The translations under genes were made by a program, and so were the position numbers. From positions 23,339,955-23,403,954 of the forward strand of contig CM046848.1 of the NCBI GenBank assembly GCA_025618425.1: a stretch of 64,000 nucleotides of DNA, read 5' to 3'. Below the pieces are notes generated by a model. It saw nothing but the letters and a program-made list of their open reading frames with translations, did not search any database and was not told the origin of the DNA. This DNA comes from Heliocidaris tuberculata. Its lineage: Eukaryota; Echinodermata; Echinoidea; Camarodonta; Echinometridae. This document shows positions 21,229-32,611 of this stretch, in pieces (position 1 is the stretch's first letter; each line of letters begins with the position of its first letter).

Positions 21229-24200
21229 GATTTCTTTTATTCACCATTTTCAATCATATGAGTAGTGCATAGCGTAAAATAAATACAATAGCAACAAAGA
21301 TATCATTGATGTTTGGTTCTTTTTAGATCTGATTGTAGTTGAATATCAGTGAGTAAAATAAATGATGCACAAGTTATGACCTAAAAGATAATTTTTTTTT
21401 TTTGTGAATGGGACATCACATCCCAAAACATTTTTACATTGAGCTCTAAGAAGGTGGTGCCCAATTTACCTTCTTGATCTGTTTCCATGGAGTCAGTATC
21501 CTTGATGTCTTTCAAGATGAGGAGCTTCTCTTTGATGTTCTGCCATTGTGTGTGACAGGCATTGAGTTCCTACAATAACAATTGAAAACAAGATAAAGAA
21601 TTTCTCTTTGATGTTTAGCCATTATGTATGGCAATCATTAAGTCCCTATATCAACAGAGAACAAAACAAGATAAAGAGCTTCTCTCTGATGTTTTGTGTA
21701 AAGCAAGCACTTTAGTTCCTACAATAACAACACAAAACACTGTCAAACACTTGCCTCCTACAAATGAAAAACTATTTCTGTGTACTTGACAACTTACCTC
21801 TTTCTGCTCCTTGAGTTGATCCATGCACTTCTTGAGGACGTCGTCCTTGGCTCCACCTTCCAGTTTCCTGGACGTCTCCTGCAGGAGACTGTCGATCTCC
21901 CTCTGGATCCAGCGAGCTCTCAGGCTATTCTGATGGAACTCTTCCACCAGTTCCTGACGTCGCCTCTGGTTCTGCTCACAGGGGGCCAGGACCTCTGGGT
22001 TGGAACCTAAAAGGTCCAGCTGGGGCCAGACTTGGACTGTCTTGGGCTACAGGTTCAAAAGATGTAAGCAATAGTGAAAATTCCTTTCACACTGATTGAT
22101 TAATGATTGATCAATTTAATTATTTATTTCACTTGACAGCTTTTTTGCCTCCTCCTCCTCCCCCCCCCCAATTTTTTTTCTTCCCATATTAGGGTCACAA
22201 CCTCCAGGTTAGGAACCTCTCCTAGAGAATGCAATGTGCATGTACCTGTTCCATAGAGCAGTCTCGGCCTCCCAGGCTGACCTTTGACCTCTGGACTGAT
22301 GCATTCAGCATGCCAATGTAGCCTTTCAGGTCATCCAAGGTGTTTAAACCAAGAGCTTTCAGAGATTTCTACGATGGAAAATTACAATACATGAAATTGT
22401 GTGTACTAGTTAATATGATACAGAGAGAGAGAGAGAGAGCCAATGGCAGACACAGGGACGGAATGACAAAGAAACAGAGGGGAGAGGCAGACGGAATGAA
22501 TGAATGAAGGGCAGAATCAACAACAACAACAAAAAAACCCAGAATATTATACACAAAATGGCTACACCATGCAATTTAGCGTATATAAGATTTAATGGAT
22601 TAAGATGGAGAAAGTAGGAAAGGGAAACAGAAGGGGAGAAGATATGACAGTAAATAGAAGAACAACAACACAATCTCCTACTTCTAAATTTATATGATAT
22701 AATCACGATCTTGGAAGTGGCAAATACGATAAAACAACTTATACAGCAATATGAATTTGTATTGTCTCTTAAATGCTATATCAAATTACTGTCAGTTGAA
22801 AGAACCAGGATATGATAGAAGGTCTAAAGTAATACAAAACTAAAGATATATGAACCTGCTATTTTTTAAGCAATTTTAACTTGAGAAATTATACATCACA
22901 ATTAAAAAAAAAACAATAAAGACTATTACAATAGAAACATAATATAATAATAATAATAATTATAATAATAATAATAATAATTACATAATATATTGTATAA
23001 GTGATAAGAGGCTGGCAAAAAAATCATTGTGTAGACCAATCGCGTGGCTACTACAAGTATACATTATAACTCACTTTTTGTGTGCCATTACTGTCTTCCG
23101 GTGTCTCTTGTACTATGATGAGAGCTCGTAGCTTGTCTTCAGCTGCTGCTAACTACATAAAAGAAAATCACATTATTTGAAGAAACAAATTTTACTTGAA
23201 GAAAGAACAAAGTGCTGTATTCCCAGAAATAAAGAGTGTATATATTTGATCTAACATATAAACAAAATTACAAGCCAGAAAGAAAAAAAAATCTTTGAAA
23301 AAAAAAACAGTTGAAACATTTTGTAGTAATATCAACATTATCCAGGACATACAGACTTAGGTGGTATAAGCTGAAAGCATAAGTACTGTTGAAGCTACAA
23401 ACCTTTTCCTCTTTCCATTTCTGATTAAGATCCTGCAGTTGTTTGATACATTGCTGTCTTCTTTCCTTCTTGTTGCCTACAGACCACCCTGGCAGCTGAG
23501 ATAAGGCAAAAATTTAGAATAAGAGTAAAACAAATTTTCCTTTTTCTACTCTTCTTTCTCACTATCTGTTTTTATTCTATTACTTTTTTTTCGATTCTTC
23601 TCTTTAGTCAAGTTTTCTTCTCTTTCTCCTGCATTCAATTTTCTACCCCTTCTTCTTCTCTTATCAAATTTTGTCTGCATCTTTTCACATCCTTCTGTTC
23701 TTTAATCTTTTGTCTTATTCATTTTTTCCTATGATGGTAATGATCATATTTCTCATTATCGCTTATCAATAAGGATGGGTTTTTTTTTTATATGTATCAC
23801 TTACTAATTACAATATAATGAACTATTTCAAAGAGGAATAATATGTATATTCATATATAAATACAAATGCCAATGGAAAAATAATTCTCCCTACCCCAAT
23901 TTTTTTTATCAATCTTTGGATATGCCACTGAGCACACAATTTTTCTTGATTCATTCACAACAAATTATCATTCTATACAGATCTATACTACAGACCATTC
24001 AGCAAAAGAAAATTAAAAACCTTTCATCTTCACATCATGCACTAAACTATTCTCAATTAACAACTACTGTAAATAAAAGGCCAGTTCACAAATATATTCT
24101 AATATTATACATGCCTCTCCTACAATGGTTACAAGTGGCAACCCTGAAGCTTGCTTAGTAACAACTAATCTGCGCAACCAAAGTTTTGACTATTGAAATA

Positions 24201-25021
24201 CAAGAAATCAATGCCAATGCCCCCCCCCCTTTTGAAAGAAAACTATGTATTGTGCCCCCTCTTTTTTTTATTGTGCCCCCCTCCCTTTTTAGCCAGGAAA
24301 CCTTTTTTTTTTTTTTTTTGCTTATCACAGAATTATGGAGGGTAACTGGACCCCATAACCCCCCTGAGCGACTTTTGGAGGGTTGGCGAGACCAAAAAAA
24401 TACAGATCTCCCTCAAAGCAGTTGAGTTTCCCAAAGTTGACAATCCTGCATTTGTGTGCCCCCACCCCTTATACAAAATCCTGGATCTGCTCCTGGTGAG
24501 GGCAATTAACAGAAATTCATATCAATTTCTCATTGAATGTTACATACTGGAGTATAAGGCAGCTGAATCTTGTGGGCGTGTTTCTGGAAGTATTCTGGGC
24601 TTGACCAATCATCAAACTCAGACCAGCAGTCCACAGCTGTGTAGATATGATCCTTCAACAACTCCTGTACACGAAAAAGAAAGCATTACGTATACAGAGA
24701 GCCCTTACAATACAAAATTACAATATTCATAACATACCTATATAAGATGGACAATCCTTTGAAAATAGTTCTCTAGTGTTGTCCGATTCCTCTGTCTTGA
24801 TAACCAAAAAACATCTTAGTTATTGTATCACTTTTTAATATCTTCATCAAAAATTTATTTATGGACTAAAATAAGCATAAATAAGCGTATATATGCACAT
24901 TACTGTATGCCCATTGGACATGAGGACATGCGCGTACTACACTTATGGAGGTTTAAACCATGGGTTAGATAAACCTCTTTTGTGAATCCAGGCCATTGTC
25001 TTTCTGTCTCTCTAATTATAT

Positions 25022-25062
<41 letters not shown>

Positions 25063-28000
25063 TCCCTCCCTACCTCCCTCCCTCATTTTCCATTTCTACC
25101 TAGATCCTTCTCCCTTCCTCTTTCTCCTCTATTAAACTGACCCTACCTCTGCTCTGCTCAGGTTGATGCTTGACTGATGTGCTGGATACTTGAGTTGTAG
25201 CAATCGAAGTAAGTAACCAGTCAAGTGGGTGCCGCCAATATTCAGCCTACGGCAGTGGGCAGAATCCAGCTGACCGTTGATGACTGGTAGAATATAACTG
25301 GTCTGGAATCCAGACGACAAGACTAAGCTGCAGCCATTCACTGCTGTTCAATGACAAAATGTAATGTTTGCATTCAGAGAAGTAGAAGTCAAGGATTCGT
25401 CCCAAAACCACTTAGTAAATTGCATGTGGCAAAAATATCATTAGATACAAATAACATATCATTGATCTGTACACTATTACAGGAAAATAAAGAAACATAC
25501 TTATTGATTTTTCCATCACGATTTGCTGTAAAAAATCAATCACTTGTTTTATTGTCAGGACTATAAGGAATATCAAATTCCCAGTTTTTCAGTTGGAAAA
25601 ACTTGCACAGTGTCATGATCATGACTAGATCATGACACTGTGCAACTTTAATACCACTAGTCACAATAACATTTCTATTACAATGTACATAAAAATCTCC
25701 TGATAGCAGTTTTCATCCACGGTTTAACTGTACAATCAATCATTTCAGCAGGTATTTCATTTTGATAAAAATGAGACGATGAGTCAAGACCTCCCCCCCC
25801 AAAAAAAAACAAAAAAAACAAAAAAAACAAAAAAAAAAAAACAAACAAAAACAAGAAAACAAAAACAAAAAACAAAAAAACAAAATAATAATAATAATAA
25901 TAATAAGCATTTGGTATCAGCATACTTACCAGATTCTGGACAATTATAGTAGAGGCTGAACAGACTGTCAATGCCATAGGCAAGACTGGGTATATGATAG
26001 CACTCAAACAAGAGTTCAGACATTGCTGTAAATAAAGACATAAAATTGTCAGAAAACTCAAGGCTCCTTCCAGAAATTTACAATCAATATAAAATAATGT
26101 CATAAAGTATAAAGAGAAGTGCCACACATGCTTACATATCAGCAAAAAATTTAGGAAGAAGCCTTCAATTATTTGGGAAATTATAAAATTCCTTCAAGAG
26201 TTGTCTTCCTAGACTTTCCAAAACTCCAAGATGATTATGAACAAAGATTTTAACTTGAGTTCAATCATTTATTTTACCAGTTGATAACCAATGTTTGCCA
26301 ACTTGCCAAGTATTGTCTATTTGTTGTACCTGATCAATTCTCTTCATTAAAGTTGCTCCTAATCAAGTTTTATTCTGTGTTGTGCATATGAAGAAGAAAA
26401 ATCTGTATTAGCTGAGCCGAAAATAATTTTCTGGCATTCGAAACTCACTTTGTCTGCACAGATTAGGATTACATGGCCTTTCTGTCCTAACGACAGCATG
26501 TTCTGCAACCTGAACTTAAAGATAAAGTTGAGTTCTGAAAATGCAAAGCCATTTAGAAAGAAACTTGACAAGAAGTCGTACGGAAATGTTTATTTGTGAT
26601 ACATAATTGCGCATTGCGAGGTTTTGGAACCACATACAGTGAATAGCACTGCATACCAATACATCATACACGTATATGGGGCCCGCACATATAGACATGT
26701 GGCATCAAAGTCTGGTCCAAAATGTTGAACTACATGTATTTTTATTAGTTATATTTTGAATATGAAGGCATTTTGATAGCAATCCTGCTCATGTGATATT
26801 TCTACTACTGTATAAGCTAATATTTTCGCGTACAGATATTTTCGCGAATGAGAGACTCCAAGATATATTCGCGCGTCGTTGCTTTCGCGAATGGCCGACC
26901 CAGGCCCCGGCCTGCGATCTGTCTATCTAGCGATAAACAATACACACCGGCACCGCCACTCTAGTCAGTCACACAGCGCTGCATGCGAACTGTACTTCAC
27001 ACTGCTACTATACCAGTAAATGCAGGAAATTTCCCCGGTCCATGTTGATGTGGCATTATATTCGCGTGGTGTTAAATTCGCGATCGGCAGGTTACTCGCG
27101 AAATTCGCGAAAATAAAACCCTCGCGAAAATTTCAGCTTATACAGTATAATTCTTCAATATATGGGAGTAAAATGAATGAGAAAGCTTTAAAATTATTTT
27201 CCCCTTTACCCGAACTTAACCTTCTCTGTAAGATCTATCATAACAAGGCATTAGAAACTCACTTTGTCTGCACAGATTAGGATTACATGGCGTTTCTGTC
27301 ATGACGATAGGGTGTTTTACAGCCCCCTCTGAGTCGATGCCTAATCGCTGGAACACGTGGTCGAGAATTTGCTCCTGAGCGTCGTAATGGGTCACGACGT
27401 CTCGATCAAACTGAGTCTTCAAGAGCCAACGCACAGTCTCCACGTTGGGAATCTCGTTGCCAATTTGAGCCTCTGAATCTTTCTTGCCCCGTTGCCTGGC
27501 GATGATGTTGCGAAAGGCAAGTCGCGGAGTAGTTTCAGATGCCCAACCAACCCTACTGAAGCATGATCCTGCTCATATTAAAAAAAGCACTAAATAAATA
27601 CAAAGAGTGTTTTGGATTCTAAATAATTGCAAAGAATTGCTAAGCATTGCTCAAGAATTGCTTGATTTCATTTTTGTTTGGGCCTAATTAAATCACATTT
27701 TCCCCTTCAATCAATCTCCCATATTCTATCTCTTGCTATCTCTCTCTCCCTCCTTCCTCTTATTCTCTCTCTCTCTCTCTCTCTCTTTCTTCCACTTTCT
27801 AGATGTAAGTATCCTAAGGATGTTGTTAAAATAGATGGCAACAAAAGTGAGTACACCCCAGCTTTCGTGTGTAGATGGTCTATGGGTTTAAAGTGATTGA
27901 TTAACTTTGTGAAAAATTGTAAAATCAGCTCAAATGCCAGTGAATTGTGTGCAGTCCTCTAACTACATATATAATTAAGGATATGTGAAAGTATGAGAGA

Positions 28001-29483
28001 AAATGGAACCTGTTTACTATCCTAAAAAAGAGAAAATCGCGATCAATCGCTAGCGCAAGTCGCTCGGCTTCTTCGCTGCGCTGCAGTCACAAAAACCAAG
28101 CACCAGCGCTTGGCGATTTCAGAGCGGGTTTCCAGCCCGTACGGTATTCTGTGATAGAGCGAGGTATGCCAACCGTAAGAGTTCTTTAGGGTTCGGTGGT
28201 ACTCTATCCCGACATCAATGTTCAATCGTAAATATCTTGATATATAAACGACCGATCAGCTTATAAAACTCAGGCGATTCCTGTCTGAGCTAAAGGTTTG
28301 CAATTATGATTACAGCATTAGCTGGAACAGTGATTTTTTTTTCAATCCTGGGCAAAGTTAATCAATGCCTTTAACAGCAGAACATGTCATCCTGAAGGAG
28401 AAGATGTTATTCTCATTGTAAGAGCTTGGTCAAAAAGCTGATTTCAGAATGAGAGTGATCACTTTGTTTTGTTCTAAGCAGAAAATGCCTCTTTGAAGAA
28501 GTTACAGGTGGATATGTTGGAGTAACGTAGCATAGCATTGCAAATAACCCAAATCACTCAAGCTTCTCTGGGGCATTCTATAACACACACTGGAGGAACA
28601 AAAATGTCCCAAGTTTTGACCCCTCCAAAAATTGTTGTGGACGAGAGGAACAGCATGCAGTCTACAAAATGATTAATATTGGTAAATCCTACTCTGAACA
28701 CAACTGATAAAGTGCTTAGAAACCATGATGTCCATACAAAATTGTGACATTTATTTAAATCTGAAATTGATTCCAATGTGATATAGTACAGGGGTGTACT
28801 CACTTTTGATGTCACTCTTTTTTCTCACTGCACTACATTATTTTTCACAGAATAAATACTTCTTTATCTAAAAATGTATCACAGAATGACAACTTTGTCA
28901 TTGCTTTAAGGCTTGTGTGTTTATTACCATTTTGTAAAAATTTACATGAGAGTAGTCCTCTTTTTATTAAGGGTGTACTCACTTTTGTTGGTTACTGTAT
29001 ATACCTCATGTTCAAAGCTCTATTCTTCATTATTCCCATCTACTAAACTTTCTGTTCCATTCATTTCCTTTTATTATATAAAACAGGACTTTTTTCCATC
29101 TCCACATTTCCATCATCCTTTTCCCCCCTATTTCTTCCTCTCTATTTCCATTTCTTGTCTGCATCAATAATAACCTCCACCATCGCTGTCTCTCTTCCTT
29201 CTCTCTCCATACATGCATATCACTCTTTCTTCTTTCTTCCGTCTTTCTATTTCTCTTTCACTCTTTTCTCTCCCACTCTCTCTCTCTCTCTTTCTCTCTC
29301 GCTGTGTAGGTTCAGACTTGCATAGACTTGCTCCAAAAAAGAAGAATGATTTCTCACCATTGTCAATGATAATTGGTACACTTTCATTCTTCACTTTTTC
29401 TGGGTAGGAGTGCACTGGATCAGCCATTAATTTCAAGTAGTCATCCTTAAATGAAAAGATGTTTCCAACCGTATCACCTGAAA
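16316..29483 (-). CDS. ACTR5: Actin-related protein 5 (ARP5), 15 exons, start codon not located
   Basis: ARP5 is a nuclear actin-related subunit of the INO80 chromatin remodeller. Exons, 5' to 3' on the minus strand: 29483-29358, 27568-27263, 26025-25930, 25340-25147, 24664-24548, 23495-23403, 23152-23075, 22368-22246, 22046-21798, 21569-21470, 20182-20121, 19564-19470, 18818-18617, 17692-17581, 16488-16316 (stop TGA 16316-16318). All introns are GT-AG and the frame stays open across every junction, giving about 707 residues. Diagnostic blocks: [80 protein letters not shown] and the C-terminal [19 protein letters not shown] charged coiled-coil insert separates the actin-fold halves. Human ACTR5 is about 607 residues as I recall; the excess lies in exons 22046-20121. 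The first exon shown opens mid-frame after an acceptor (TTTAG|TTTCAG|; 29477 is an alternative start), so the ATG exon lies upstream, perhaps beyond the retrotransposon. Confidence 0.95.
17009..17490. mobile_element. TTAA-flanked MITE, copy 1
   Basis: Ends are TTAAAGTGATTGATTAACTT and AAGTTAATCAATGCCTTTAA, inverted repeats of ~22 bp with TTAA at both tips, as in piggyBac-type insertions. The 482-bp body is nearly identical to 27888-28374, differing mainly by a ~9-bp indel in a GCTTCTTCGCTGCGCTGCAG stretch. It lies in the last ACTR5 intron and has no ORF of its own. Confidence 0.8.
17715..17866 (+). mobile_element. 5'-truncated retroposed 3' end with 17-bp target-site duplication
   Basis: AAGAAATATCACACAGG occurs at 17715-17731 and again at 17850-17866. 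Between them lie 118 bases ending with AATAAA, then an A-rich tail. Perfect duplications around an A-tailed fragment are the hallmark of target-primed reverse transcription. It sits ~23 bp from the exon at 17581-17692. Confidence 0.8.
17938..18260 (+). repeat. Dispersed repeat, copy 2 of 3
   Basis: It starts AAAGGGAAAGTCCACCCTG and matches the copy at 47285 in the same orientation and the copy at 5148 in reverse. It is non-coding and intronic to ACTR5. Confidence 0.6.
18452..18600. mobile_element. 149-bp MITE with ~32-bp TIRs beside an ACTR5 splice donor
   Basis: ATAATCACCAACTACAAGGA at the left and TCCTTGGAGTCGGTGATTAT at the right pair with a few mismatches, and CGGTGGGACAAA pairs with TTTGTTCCACCG. 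It ends 16 bases from the exon boundary at 18617, inside the intron. Confidence 0.75.
20320..21229 (+). mobile_element. Degenerate LINE (CR1/L2-like) 3' end with (ATC)n tail
   Basis: Translation of 20335-20425 and 20846-21030 gives the C-terminal region of a non-LTR reverse transcriptase: a WLP..ER-like lead-in, [12 protein letters not shown], then [20 protein letters not shown] and [11 protein letters not shown]. Frameshifts and stops interrupt it. The 3' end reads GTGCTAAATAAAAATTATT followed by ATC repeats. It is an old, dead copy in an ACTR5 intron. Confidence 0.75.
20426..20845. mobile_element. TTAA-flanked MITE nested inside the LINE
   Basis: TTAACCCTTTC (20426-20436) and GAAAGGGTTAA (20835-20845) are perfect inverted ends with TTAA at the tips. 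Removing the segment rejoins the LINE homology on both sides. No ORF is visible. A similar start, TTAACCCTTTCGTGACCG, occurs near 56953 without a clear partner. Confidence 0.7.
25790..25910. repeat. A-rich low complexity plus (AAT)n microsatellite
   Basis: CAAAAAAA repeats run into AATAATAAT, next to the ACTR5 exon at 25930-26025. Long frames on the opposite strand through this tract are artefacts. Confidence 0.85.
26434..26511 (-). pseudogene. Partial duplicate of ACTR5 exon end and splice donor
   Basis: This 78-bp intronic segment matches 27247-27324, the 3' end of exon 27568-27263 plus its GTGAGT donor, at roughly 85% identity. It still reads PCNPNLCRQ before the donor and stays open in that frame, but the first ~80 codons of the exon are absent. 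Confidence 0.75.
26808..27145. mobile_element. TA-flanked MITE rich in TTCGCG
   Basis: Terminal inverted repeats CTGTATAAGCTAATATTTTC and GAAAATTTCAGCTTATACAG continue into CGCG at the inner side, and TA flanks both ends as expected for Tc1/mariner-type insertion. The hexamer TTCGCG or CGCGAA recurs about ten times inside, unusual in this AT-rich context. No ORF is visible. Confidence 0.8.
27834..28999. mobile_element. Decayed Tc1/mariner-like element, with nested TTAA MITE
   Basis: CAACAAAAGTGAGTACACCC at the left (from ~27840) and GGGTGTACTCACTTTTGTTG at the right (to ~28993) are inverted, with a second inner GGGGTGTACTCACTTTTG near 28793. This AAAGTGAGTACACC end is typical of Tc1-like elements. 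The interior has no intact transposase. The TTAA MITE at 27888-28374 is inserted inside it, so it is the younger of the two. Confidence 0.6.
27888..28374. mobile_element. TTAA-flanked MITE, copy 2
   Basis: Nearly identical to 17009-17490 in the same orientation, with the same ~22-bp inverted ends and TTAA tips. The high similarity implies recent activity of a trans-acting transposase elsewhere in the genome. Confidence 0.8.
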
Positions 29484-29804
29484 CTAAAGACAATATAGAA
29501 AGATTGGTCTGAAAAGTCAAAAACACTTGAATACATTAGTTGTACAAATACAAGGACAGGTCTTGACAGGTTTGGAGTCATCCTGATCCACTCTCATATT
29601 TTAATACAAGTTTACATAATATAGGAAAGCTCGTACACCAGACGGCAATACTGGAGTGACTTCCTAATAGCTTCAAAGGTACAAGATCTCCTGCTATCAC
29701 ATACAAAAACAGCCTGAAAATTCCACTTGATCAAAATACAGATCCAATCAAAATTATATTGAACAAAGATATCTGATCATCCTACATTGTATATGTAAGT
29801 ACAC

Positions 29805-30228
29805 TGAAGTGAAAATGCCCCCCGCACATGTAGCTCAGGGCGCGAGTGGGCGCTAAGTATAACTGAGCGCCCCTCGACAATGACTACCCTCGACCAAGTA
29901 TATGCAACTCTGGGCGCCAGGGGGCGCTATTTGATAATCAGCAGAGCTAATTGAAGGAGCATGTATAGCTCTGATAATCAGCACCCCTCGCCCGAGTGTG
30001 TGTGCGCACAATAGCGCACGGCGCGTACAATTACGTACGCCCGGCCCAGGGAGCAGTACAGGAAAACAGAAGAAGATGTGAACAGAACCGAGAACCAGAC
30101 AAGACGATTGACAAGAAAACACCTACATAGACATAGTGACATACCGGAGCATACTGCTGAGCGACGACTACGACGAGTACGACGACGATTATTGGTAAGC
30201 AACCAATAATACCTCGGCGATCGCAACA
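29805..30228 (+). repeat. 5' LTR
   Basis: 424 bp, beginning TGAAGTGAAAATGCC and ending GATCGCAACA. A base-by-base reading finds no difference from the 3' LTR. It contains TATAA near 29857, a direct repeat of TGATAATCAGCA, a GCGTAC/GTACGC hairpin, and near its end a 9-bp hairpin with a splice-donor-like GGTAAG. Confidence 0.97.
30188..30210 (+). promoter_or_regulatory. LTR-end hairpin carrying a splice-donor-like GGTAAG
   Basis: ATTATTGGT (30188-30196) and ACCAATAAT (30202-30210) form a perfect 9-bp stem with a 5-nt loop. TTG|GTAAGC within it resembles a 5' splice site (GT at 30195-30196). If used, it could donate to acceptors before gag (~32576) or before the TatD ORF (~39113). The hairpin might mask the donor; this is inference. 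Confidence 0.5.
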
Positions 30229-30229
30229 A

Positions 30230-30245
30230 TGGCGCTGTGAGCAAC
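30230..30245 (+). promoter_or_regulatory. Primer-binding site
   Basis: TGGCGCTGTGAGCAAC starts one base after the 5' LTR. TGG is the expected complement of a tRNA CCA end. I cannot name the tRNA from memory. Confidence 0.75.
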
Positions 30246-32611
30246 AAAAAGCTGCGCTTAATTTGTTATATTTTGTAATTTGTAGTAATTTATAGTAATT
30301 TTTCTTGCAGGTACATTTAGATTGCCAACTAGGCACGTCTGATAGAAAAATAAAAAGACGTACCGGCAAGATTGTTTTATGATAAGAGTTTGTATTTTTG
30401 CTGTAGCTTAAGATTTACTGTATATTTATTCTTGTTAAGGTATTTTTTCCGTAGATAATTAAATTATATAACTGTTCCGTAGCGTAAAATAACATTTGGG
30501 TGTGGCGCGAACAGTTAAGTAGGGACGCCGCACAGGCTATTCATTAACAAATTACTTTCTTTTGTGCGCCGCATCCAAGTCCATTGTCAACCGCGGACCT
30601 GGGATTTTTGGCTCGCGTTTGGCGGGAAACCACAGTGACCTTGTAGTTTACCGATTTATTTTCTTAAGTAATTATTTTAGGTATATAATTACACATTTAT
30701 CAATATATTCACTAAGTAGTGTGAAAATTATACGTTCTACATTTTATTCGTTTTCACAAAATTGTTGTAGATTTTGATAAACCCGCAAGACAAATTGAAC
30801 ACGGGTACTTCTACGTGTAATCATATTGATTTGTTATATAAAATTAGAGGATAGGCTCGATACATTTATTAATAGGTTATGATTTTTGTTTCCTTATAAG
30901 TTAGATTTTATTTTCCAAGCGCCGGGAGCGGAGGATTTTGTGTTTCTTTTTGCGGACTTACTATCCTTACCGAAGTTAGATCGGATTTCGGTAAGTCAAT
31001 CGTAGATTTAAGCTGGTTGCCTGTGTGTACGTGTCTTGTGTGTCTGCATAAATTACGGTAAGAAATAAATAAGATAAATAATTTTTTTTCATTTTAATAG
31101 TCTAACGGCAGCGATTTCTGTGCCTTCATAAGTTGTACTTATCTACCCTCTTTTCCAAGTGACGGGTAAATCTGGCATAATTTGGGGGTACAGATTTCGT
31201 TGCTGAAATATATCACGCTAAGTTGCCCCCCCCTTTTTTTTTTAAGCGGTTGGGCATCTCTAGCAACGTAGGATATCTTCTTTAGTAGCGGCGTACTTAT
31301 CTTAACTTATATTTTTCCATTTGGTATTTTGATATCGTCCGCCGAAGTACTTAGTGTGAATGATATTTGTGATGTTTGTGTTTTGCAACGTGATTGATCT
31401 GGTGTTTGAAATAATTTTTTTTTATAAATTAGGACGTAGTTTGTAGGTACCTTCTTCTTTTTTTTTTTTTTTTTTTGATCGCTGCCAATTACAAGCAATA
31501 TTTATTCGTTGTATTATATACGTTGTAACTTAAGGTAAACTTTTATGAAATGCGCATATATAACTTGCGATCTTAATTGTATTGCGAGATTTAATGTGAC
31601 ATTTCTAAAAAAGTTCGCATTATTCATTTTGCAAATTAGAAATAACTTTAATTCAATTAGTCCCTGTACAATTAAGTGAAGTGGACGGAGTGTTTGTTTT
31701 GATTGATTTGTCGCGTGCTGTCACATAGCCGAGTGGTATAAAAAAAAGAAAAAAAAAGAAAGACAGAATAAATGATACATTTACCACGTTGGCCGTGTGA
31801 AATTATTTTGTAAGATTTGTGGTTACGTCTGTAATTGAGGTGGCTGAGAGTGGAGGTCCACTGCATTGTACATTTAATTTTATTATCCTATATTTGTGCA
31901 TGACTTTCATGAAAATTTGTGCACAGATACTTTGAGAAATTTATATCAAGTGTGCACTGATACTTTTTTTACAAATTCGTAGACATAATTATATATATGG
32001 TGGGCACTGATACGTGTAGATAATTACATAACTGTGCACTTATTGAAATATTTCTGTAAGCGGAATTTTTATATTTCGCCTATTCTGAGTATATCATTAT
32101 CTCGAAGATATACGGACCAGTAAGCACTCTGTGCATATTGTAGTGCAGTGATCGCATTTAAGGTTAGTGAACTATATTGTAAATATTTCCTATAAAGTGT
32201 TCAGTGCATCCGATTTATTTAACTTTCCTTTATTTGCGGCGCGGTACTTGGGCGCCACCGATGATTTTACTTGTGATTCGGAATTGCGCGCCGAAATACT
32301 GAGCGCTTTATTGAATTAAGTATTATCTATTTCTGTGCGCCAGTCGACTGCGCATTTAACTATATTTATATAAGTTCAGTGCTTGCGTTGGATATTTTGT
32401 TTCTTTACATACTGTGCGCAAAACACTGAGTGCTTATTAATCATTAAGTGCTTCCTCGAGCACATTTATATTTAAGTATACTGATCACTGCAGAATTAGT
32501 TCGTTGATATATAATTTCTAAAGTATATTTATACTTGGGCAGTGAGTACATTTCTACTTTCATTGTCGTATCGTAGTTTATTTGAAATAACATTATAAAT
32601 TGTTAATCATT
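30246..32611 (+). other. Long untranslated leader of the retrotransposon
   Basis: 2.4 kb of AT-rich sequence with many stops and upstream ATGs and no convincing ORF. From ~31915 to 32560 variants of GTGCACTGATAC and GTGCGC..ACTGAG recur (near 31918, 31951, 32003, 32033, 32285, 32415). A polypyrimidine stretch and TCGTAG ending at 32576 form a possible splice acceptor just before gag. Confidence 0.6.
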
